Assembly (NCBI GenBank): GCA_029100605.1
Contig: JAQXPK010000099.1
Location: 1-41,860, forward strand
Direction of reading: 5' to 3'
DNA: 41,860 nt
Source: Bacillota bacterium
GTDB taxonomy: Bacteria; Bacillota; Clostridia; Oscillospirales; Oscillospiraceae
In this document: positions 38,363 to 41,860 of the stretch, one piece after another
Position numbering within the stretch: position 1 is the stretch's first letter
How the letters are laid out: the number at the start of each line of letters is the position of its first letter
The notes under the pieces: model-generated
Told to the model about the DNA's origin: nothing
The model's database searches: none
Seen by the model: the letters and a program-made list of their open reading frames with translations, nothing else
Translations under genes and position numbers: made by a program

Positions 38363-38522
38363 AAAGCCTTCCCCTTTGGGGAAGGTGGCTCGCCGCAAGG
38401 CGAGACGGATGAGGGATGCCTGGTACGAATTTGCGGCAGCGTTCCGATTTTCGGAGTGCAGTACTGCCCCCTCATCAGTCAAAAATCGAAGATTTTTGCC
38501 AGCTTCCCCCAATGAAGCCTTT
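38363..38522. repeat. MITE-like palindromic element with variable internal stems
   Basis: Left end AAAGCCTTC...GGGGAAGGTGGC (38363-38389) is mirrored by the right end (38497-38522) with few mismatches, then each side carries its own small hairpin (CTCGCCGCAAGGCGAG left; AAAAATC-GA-AGATTTTT right), then GATGAGGG and its complement CCCCTCATC. The hairpins differ in sequence but keep pairing. It occupies much of the 414-bp gap before ftsZ; the rest holds the ftsZ promoter and no gene. Confidence 0.8.
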
Positions 38523-38653
38523 GGGACGCCGTAACGAACCTAACAGTACCCAGTGGCGTAACGAAAACAGACCACCCGTGCACGCATTGTCGGTGGCGAC
38601 TCGCCGTTATGTGATTATTTTGTAAATTATTTGCCGAATCAGCAGATTTTCTA

Positions 38654-38682
38654 TTGACCAATTCCATTTTTCGGGATAGAAT
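38654..38682 (+). promoter_or_regulatory. Dedicated ftsZ promoter
   Basis: TTGACC (38654-38659), 17-bp spacer, TAGAAT (38677-38682); start near 38689, leaving a ~78-nt leader. It lets ftsZ be expressed independently of the upstream dcw operon. Confidence 0.8.
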
Positions 38683-38766
38683 AGAAGAGCATAGATGCTA
38701 ATTTCAGGCAGCGTCGGCTCCGCCGCGCCTGCAAAGGATACGAAAGATACATAGGAGGAAGAGTTT

Positions 38767-39876
38767 ATGTCCGAAACTGTACAGGATCGCGTTGTGAAAA
38801 TCAAGGTGATCGGTGTCGGCGGCGCCGGCAACAATGTTATCAACCGTATGATCGATGCCGGTGTGGGCGGCGTGGACTTTGTGGTCGTGAACACCGATAA
38901 GCAGGATCTGAATAAATCCGTGTGCAAGAACAAAATCCAGATCGGTGAGAAGCTCACCGGCGGCATGGGCGCCGGCTCCAAGCCGGAGGTGGGCAAGAAG
39001 TCCGCGGAGGAATCCCGGGCTGCTATTTCCAAGGCCCTTGAGGGCACGGACATGGTTTTTGTCACCGCCGGTATGGGCGGCGGAACCGGCACCGGCGCGG
39101 CTCCCATCGTGGCGGATCTGGCTCACGAGGCCGGAATCCTCACCGTCGGTGTTGTCACCAAGCCCTTCAAGTTTGAAGGTGCCAACCGGATGCGCCAGGC
39201 GGAGCAGGGCATTGCCGAACTCAGCGGCAAGGTGGATTCCCTGATTATCATCCCCAATGACCGGCTGAAATACGTTACCGACCAGAAGATCACCTTCGCC
39301 AACGCCTTCGGCATCGCAGACGACGTGCTGAAGCAGGCGGTTACTTCCATTTCCGAGCTGGTGGGCTTCTGCAAGAATGTCATCATCAATCTGGACTTTG
39401 CCGACGTGTCCGCCGTTATGAAGGACGCGGGTCGGGCGCATATGGGCGTGGGCACCGCCTCCGGCAGGGAGAAGGCCGAGCAGGCCGCCACCGCCGCCGT
39501 TTCCAGCCCCCTGCTGGAGACTTCCATCAACGGTGCCACCGGCGTGCTGGTGAACGTTACCGGTTCCTCCGAGATGACCCTGGACGATGTGGAGACCGCC
39601 GCCGGAATCGTGCAGGAGGCCGCCAACCCCGACGCCAACATCATCTTCGGCGCCACCATCTCCGACGAGTTCCAGGATGAGATGCGGGTGACCGTCATTG
39701 CCACCGGCTTTGAGATGAAGCCGGAGGGGGCTGTCCCCAAGGCCGGCAAGGCTTCCGCCGGCAAGCCCAGCTTTGTCCCGGATGACATTGATACTCCCGT
39801 TGCCGCCGCCCAGCAGCCCACCAAGAGCGCGGACATGAGCGACATCGACGAGATCTTCAGCATTTTCAAACGCTGA
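38767..39876 (+). CDS. ftsZ: Cell division GTPase FtsZ
   Basis: This 369-residue tubulin homologue forms the Z ring. [27 protein letters not shown], the tubulin signature [18 protein letters not shown] and the T7 loop NLDFADV are all present. A ~50-residue linker rich in A, K and P ends in the conserved C-terminal peptide [11 protein letters not shown], which binds membrane tethers; it resembles but is not identical to the common D-P-x-F-L/I-R form. ATG 38767 follows AGGAGGAAG. ftsA is not present between ftsQ and ftsZ, as in several Clostridia. Confidence 0.98.
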   Translation: MSETVQDRVVKIKVIGVGGAGNNVINRMIDAGVGGVDFVVVNTDKQDLNKSVCKNKIQIGEKLTGGMGAGSKPEVGKKSAEESRAAISKALEGTDMVFVTAGMGGGTGTGAAPIVADLAHEAGILTVGVVTKPFKFEGANRMRQAEQGIAELSGKVDSLIIIPNDRLKYVTDQKITFANAFGIADDVLKQAVTSISELVGFCKNVIINLDFADVSAVMKDAGRAHMGVGTASGREKAEQAATAAVSSPLLETSINGATGVLVNVTGSSEMTLDDVETAAGIVQEAANPDANIIFGATISDEFQDEMRVTVIATGFEMKPEGAVPKAGKASAGKPSFVPDDIDTPVAAAQQPTKSADMSDIDEIFSIFKR

Positions 39877-39888
39877 TTCGCGCGTGAC

Positions 39889-39920
39889 GCATCCCGGCCC
39901 CAAACGGGTCGGGATGCTTT
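39889..39920 (+). terminator. Probable ftsZ terminator
   Basis: GCATCCC (39889-39895) pairs with GGGATGC (39911-39917), extended inside by GGCCC/GGGTC with a mismatch; followed only by TTTGCT, so termination may be partial. Confidence 0.55.
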
Positions 39921-39946
39921 GCTGTATGAAAGAATGGGGGAGAAAC

Positions 39947-40696
39947 TTGGCAGCTTATGAGACCCTGGCAGTCAGCTATGACCGGCTGACCAATGATGTG
40001 GACTACGAGGCTGTGACGGCCTTTTACGACGAAATTTTGAAGCGGGAGGGGGTCAGGCCAAGGACCGCCGTTGACCTCGCCTGCGGCACCGGCTCCATTA
40101 CGGCGATCCTGGCACAAAAGGGGCTGACCGTCACCGGCGTTGACCTGTCCGAGGAGATGCTCACCGTGGCGCAGCAGAAGACCGCCGATCTTTCCAATCC
40201 GCCCCGATTCGTGCGTCAGAGCCTTCAGCGGCTGTGGCTTCCAAGAGGCGTGGACATGGCGGTGTGCGCCCTGGACAGTCTGGACTACATTACAAATCCT
40301 GCCGACTGCAAAGAGGCACTCCGGCGGGTTTACAAGGCGCTGAACCCCGGCGGAGTTTTCATCTTCGACGTCAACACCCCGGAAAAGCTCCGAGCCATGG
40401 ACGGTCAGGTCTTCCTGGATGAGGACGACGATGTCTACTGCGTCTGGCGGGGGGAATTTGACGAGAATACCAATATCTGCTCCTACGGCATGGATTTGTT
40501 CCAACGCCGGGGGACGCTCTGGCAGCGCTCCTTTGAAGAGCATCGGGAGTACGCTTACTCCCGGGAGCAGCTGACGGACTATCTCCGGGCAGTGGGCTTC
40601 ACCCATATTAAGGTCTACGGCGACCGCCGGCTCGCGCCGCCGGAACCCGGGGAACAGAGAATCTACTTCAGTGCAAGGAAGGGAACAATCCGATGA
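39947..40696 (+). CDS. Class I SAM-dependent methyltransferase, substrate unknown
   Basis: This ~249-residue protein starts (M)AAYETLAVSYDRLTNDVDYE, a widespread small-molecule methyltransferase family start. SAM-binding AVDLACGTGSITAIL, VTGVDLSEEML and ALRRVYKALNPGGVFIFDVN are clear. TTG 39947 is chosen because GGGGGAG lies just upstream and the family begins here; ATG 39926 in the same frame lacks a site. Its stop overlaps the hslO start (ATGA), so it is coupled to Hsp33. The methyl acceptor cannot be predicted. Confidence 0.8.
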   Translation: MAAYETLAVSYDRLTNDVDYEAVTAFYDEILKREGVRPRTAVDLACGTGSITAILAQKGLTVTGVDLSEEMLTVAQQKTADLSNPPRFVRQSLQRLWLPRGVDMAVCALDSLDYITNPADCKEALRRVYKALNPGGVFIFDVNTPEKLRAMDGQVFLDEDDDVYCVWRGEFDENTNICSYGMDLFQRRGTLWQRSFEEHREYAYSREQLTDYLRAVGFTHIKVYGDRRLAPPEPGEQRIYFSARKGTIR

Positions 40697-41571
40697 AAGA
40701 CTACCTGGTTCGTGGTATGAGCATGGACGGCTTCGTGAAGCTCACAGCCATTCGCTCAACAGAACTGGTGCGCCGCGGCGCGGAAATCCATGGCACCACA
40801 CCCAACGCCACTGCCGCCTTCGGACGCTGTCTCACGGCGGCATCCATGATGGGAAATATGCAGAAGGTGGAAAACGGCTCCATGACCCTGCAGGTGCGGG
40901 GTGGCGGCCCCATCGGCACCATCACCGTGGTGTCCGATGCCGTGGGCAATGTCCGGGGCTGCGTCACGGAGCCGAAGGTGCCACTGGTTGAAAAATATCC
41001 CGGGAAGCTGGACGTGGGTGCCACCGTAGGCACCGACGGCACTCTGACGGTCATTCGGGACTTGCAGATGAAGGAACCATATATCGGCTCGACCCAGCTG
41101 GTGTCCGGGGAAATTGGCGACGACATCACCGCATACTTTGTCCAGAGTGAGCAGACGCCCACGGCCTGTGCCTTGGGCGTGCTGGTGGATCGGGACAGAA
41201 GCGTCAAGGTGGCGGGGGGCTATCTGCTCCAGCTGCTTCCCGGCGCGCCGGAGGAGGTCATTGACACGCTGGAACAGGGAATTCAGAGAGCGGGCGCAGT
41301 GACAGCCATGCTGGATGCCGGTCTGACCCCGGAGGATATTCTGGGCCAGGTCTGTGGAAAACTGGGGGCGGTTTTCCTGGAGACCACCGAGGTTTCCTAC
41401 AAGTGCTACTGCACCAGGGAGCGCGTGGAGCGGGCGCTCATCAGCCTTGGACGGAAGGAGCTGGAGGAAATCCGGGATGAAGGAAAGACCTTCCCGGTAT
41501 CCTGTCAATTCTGCGACACGGTGTATCGATTCACACCGGCGGACATATCCCGGCTTCTGGAAAAGATTTAA
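40693..41571 (+). CDS. hslO: Redox-regulated chaperone Hsp33
   Basis: This 292-residue holdase prevents aggregation of oxidatively unfolded proteins. The N-terminal core has TPNATAAFGRCLTAASMMGN and GGGPIGTITVVSD. The C-terminal redox switch has the four zinc-binding Cys as YKCYCTRERVERAL (CxC) and SCQFCDTVYRF (CxxC). All four are present, so the switch should be functional. The gene is coupled to the upstream methyltransferase. Its stop codon is the first base triplet of a palindromic repeat. Confidence 0.97.
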   Translation: MKDYLVRGMSMDGFVKLTAIRSTELVRRGAEIHGTTPNATAAFGRCLTAASMMGNMQKVENGSMTLQVRGGGPIGTITVVSDAVGNVRGCVTEPKVPLVEKYPGKLDVGATVGTDGTLTVIRDLQMKEPYIGSTQLVSGEIGDDITAYFVQSEQTPTACALGVLVDRDRSVKVAGGYLLQLLPGAPEEVIDTLEQGIQRAGAVTAMLDAGLTPEDILGQVCGKLGAVFLETTEVSYKCYCTRERVERALISLGRKELEEIRDEGKTFPVSCQFCDTVYRFTPADISRLLEKI

Positions 41572-41639
41572 GGCAACACCGCACAATGGGAACTGCGAGC
41601 CTCGGCGGATCTTTTGCTCCATTATGCGGTACTGCCTTA
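41569..41639. repeat. Short palindromic (MITE-like) repeat overlapping the hslO stop
   Basis: TAAGGCA-ACACCGCA-CAATGG (from 41569) is mirrored by CCATTA-TGCGGTAC-TGCCTTA (to 41639) with few mismatches. The 71-bp hairpin begins at the hslO stop codon and may act as its terminator. The remaining gap up to the tRNA promoter holds no gene. Confidence 0.7.
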
Positions 41640-41715
41640 ATTTTGCGGGAGAATGGTGGGAAAAACAGGGAGATTCGTCAGGCAAAATGGACGATAAAAA
41701 AAGCGAAAAAAGTGC

Positions 41716-41744
41716 TTGACAAAACAGGGGTTTCTGTGTATAAT
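41716..41744 (+). promoter_or_regulatory. Consensus promoter of tRNA-Val
   Basis: TTGACA (41716-41721), 17-bp spacer, TATAAT (41739-41744): a perfect sigma-A consensus, as is common for stable RNA genes. The start is expected near 41751. Confidence 0.93.
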
Positions 41745-41783
41745 GAACCACGTCGCTGAGGTGAGAACGCAAGGCGCGGGTTC

Positions 41784-41859
41784 GGGAGCATAGCTCAGCT
41801 GGGAGAGCACATGCCTTACAAGCATGGGGTCACAGGTTCGAGCCCTGTTGTTCCCACCA
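41784..41859 (+). tRNA. tRNA-Val (anticodon UAC)
   Basis: The 76-nt gene folds as a cloverleaf. Acceptor stem GGGAGCA/TGTTCCC includes one G-U pair. The D-arm is GCTC/GAGC, the anticodon stem CATGC/GCATG carries the loop CTTACAA (anticodon TAC), and the T-arm contains GGTTCGAGCC. CCA is encoded (41857-41859). The window ends one base later, so a following tRNA cluster cannot be judged. Confidence 0.97.
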
Positions 41860-41860
41860 C

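Overview
The window looks like a piece of the chromosome of an endospore-forming, moderately GC-rich gut Clostridium, probably Oscillospiraceae/Ruminococcaceae. That assignment is an inference from gene content and style: spmA/spmB, an AbrB/SpoVT-type regulator, a PASTA-containing division PBP, stand-alone clpC, strong AGGAGG ribosome sites and palindromic intergenic repeats. It has two parts: the right end of a prophage (about 1-11,980) and host chromosome (about 11,980-41,860).

Prophage, late genes on the + strand (1-8,126). First come the end of a large InlB/Listeria-Bacteroides-repeat tail protein, a 96-aa partner and a 602-aa C-type-lectin-like protein whose last ~45 residues are a variable repeat (VR). 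A complete diversity-generating retroelement (DGR) follows: VR (3349-3481), a large inverted repeat directly behind VR, a terminator, the template repeat (TR, 3786-3918), a structured spacer RNA and the reverse transcriptase (4137-5402). TR and VR differ at 13 of 133 positions, and all 13 are adenines in TR. This is the signature of adenine-specific mutagenic retrohoming. Next are a tail-associated protein, a CmpB-like membrane protein, an endolysin (PG-binding plus peptidase M15A) and two holins, closed by a strong terminator.

Prophage, cargo on the - strand (8,193-10,959). Seven tightly packed small genes include an amidoligase (glutamine-synthetase-like fold) and a gamma-glutamylcyclotransferase-like protein, so the operon may make and break gamma-glutamyl/amide linkages. 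It is driven by a near-consensus promoter carrying a TTACACT/AGTGTAA operator. Related half-sites lie in the divergent promoter of an XRE-type regulator (11,235-11,450). A second XRE gene, an operator-like dyad and four GTAACCTCAA direct repeats lie next to the host gene rpsI, the probable integration locus. The integrase is not in the window.

Host. rplM-rpsI, a TtcA-like thiolase-type ATPase, dusB, an M23 peptidase, an esterase, an ECF transporter S component, nagB, a DEDDh exonuclease, spmAB, an abrB-like gene, rsmI, trmN6-like methyltransferase, a 2[4Fe-4S] ferredoxin and clpC lead into a division/cell-wall (dcw) cluster: mraZ-rsmH-ftsL-PBP-murE-murF-mraY-ftsW-murG-ftsQ-ftsZ. murD is absent from its usual place between mraY and ftsW. 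The cluster starts with a promoter followed by four MraZ-type boxes, and ftsZ has its own promoter. A SAM methyltransferase, hslO (Hsp33) and tRNA-Val(UAC) with a consensus promoter close the window. Several MITE-like palindromic elements sit between host genes.

The standout system is the DGR. It shows three unusual traits: an RT whose usual (I/V/L)GxxxSQ motif reads IGGYLPT, no recognisable avd gene, and a long inverted repeat starting one base after VR.
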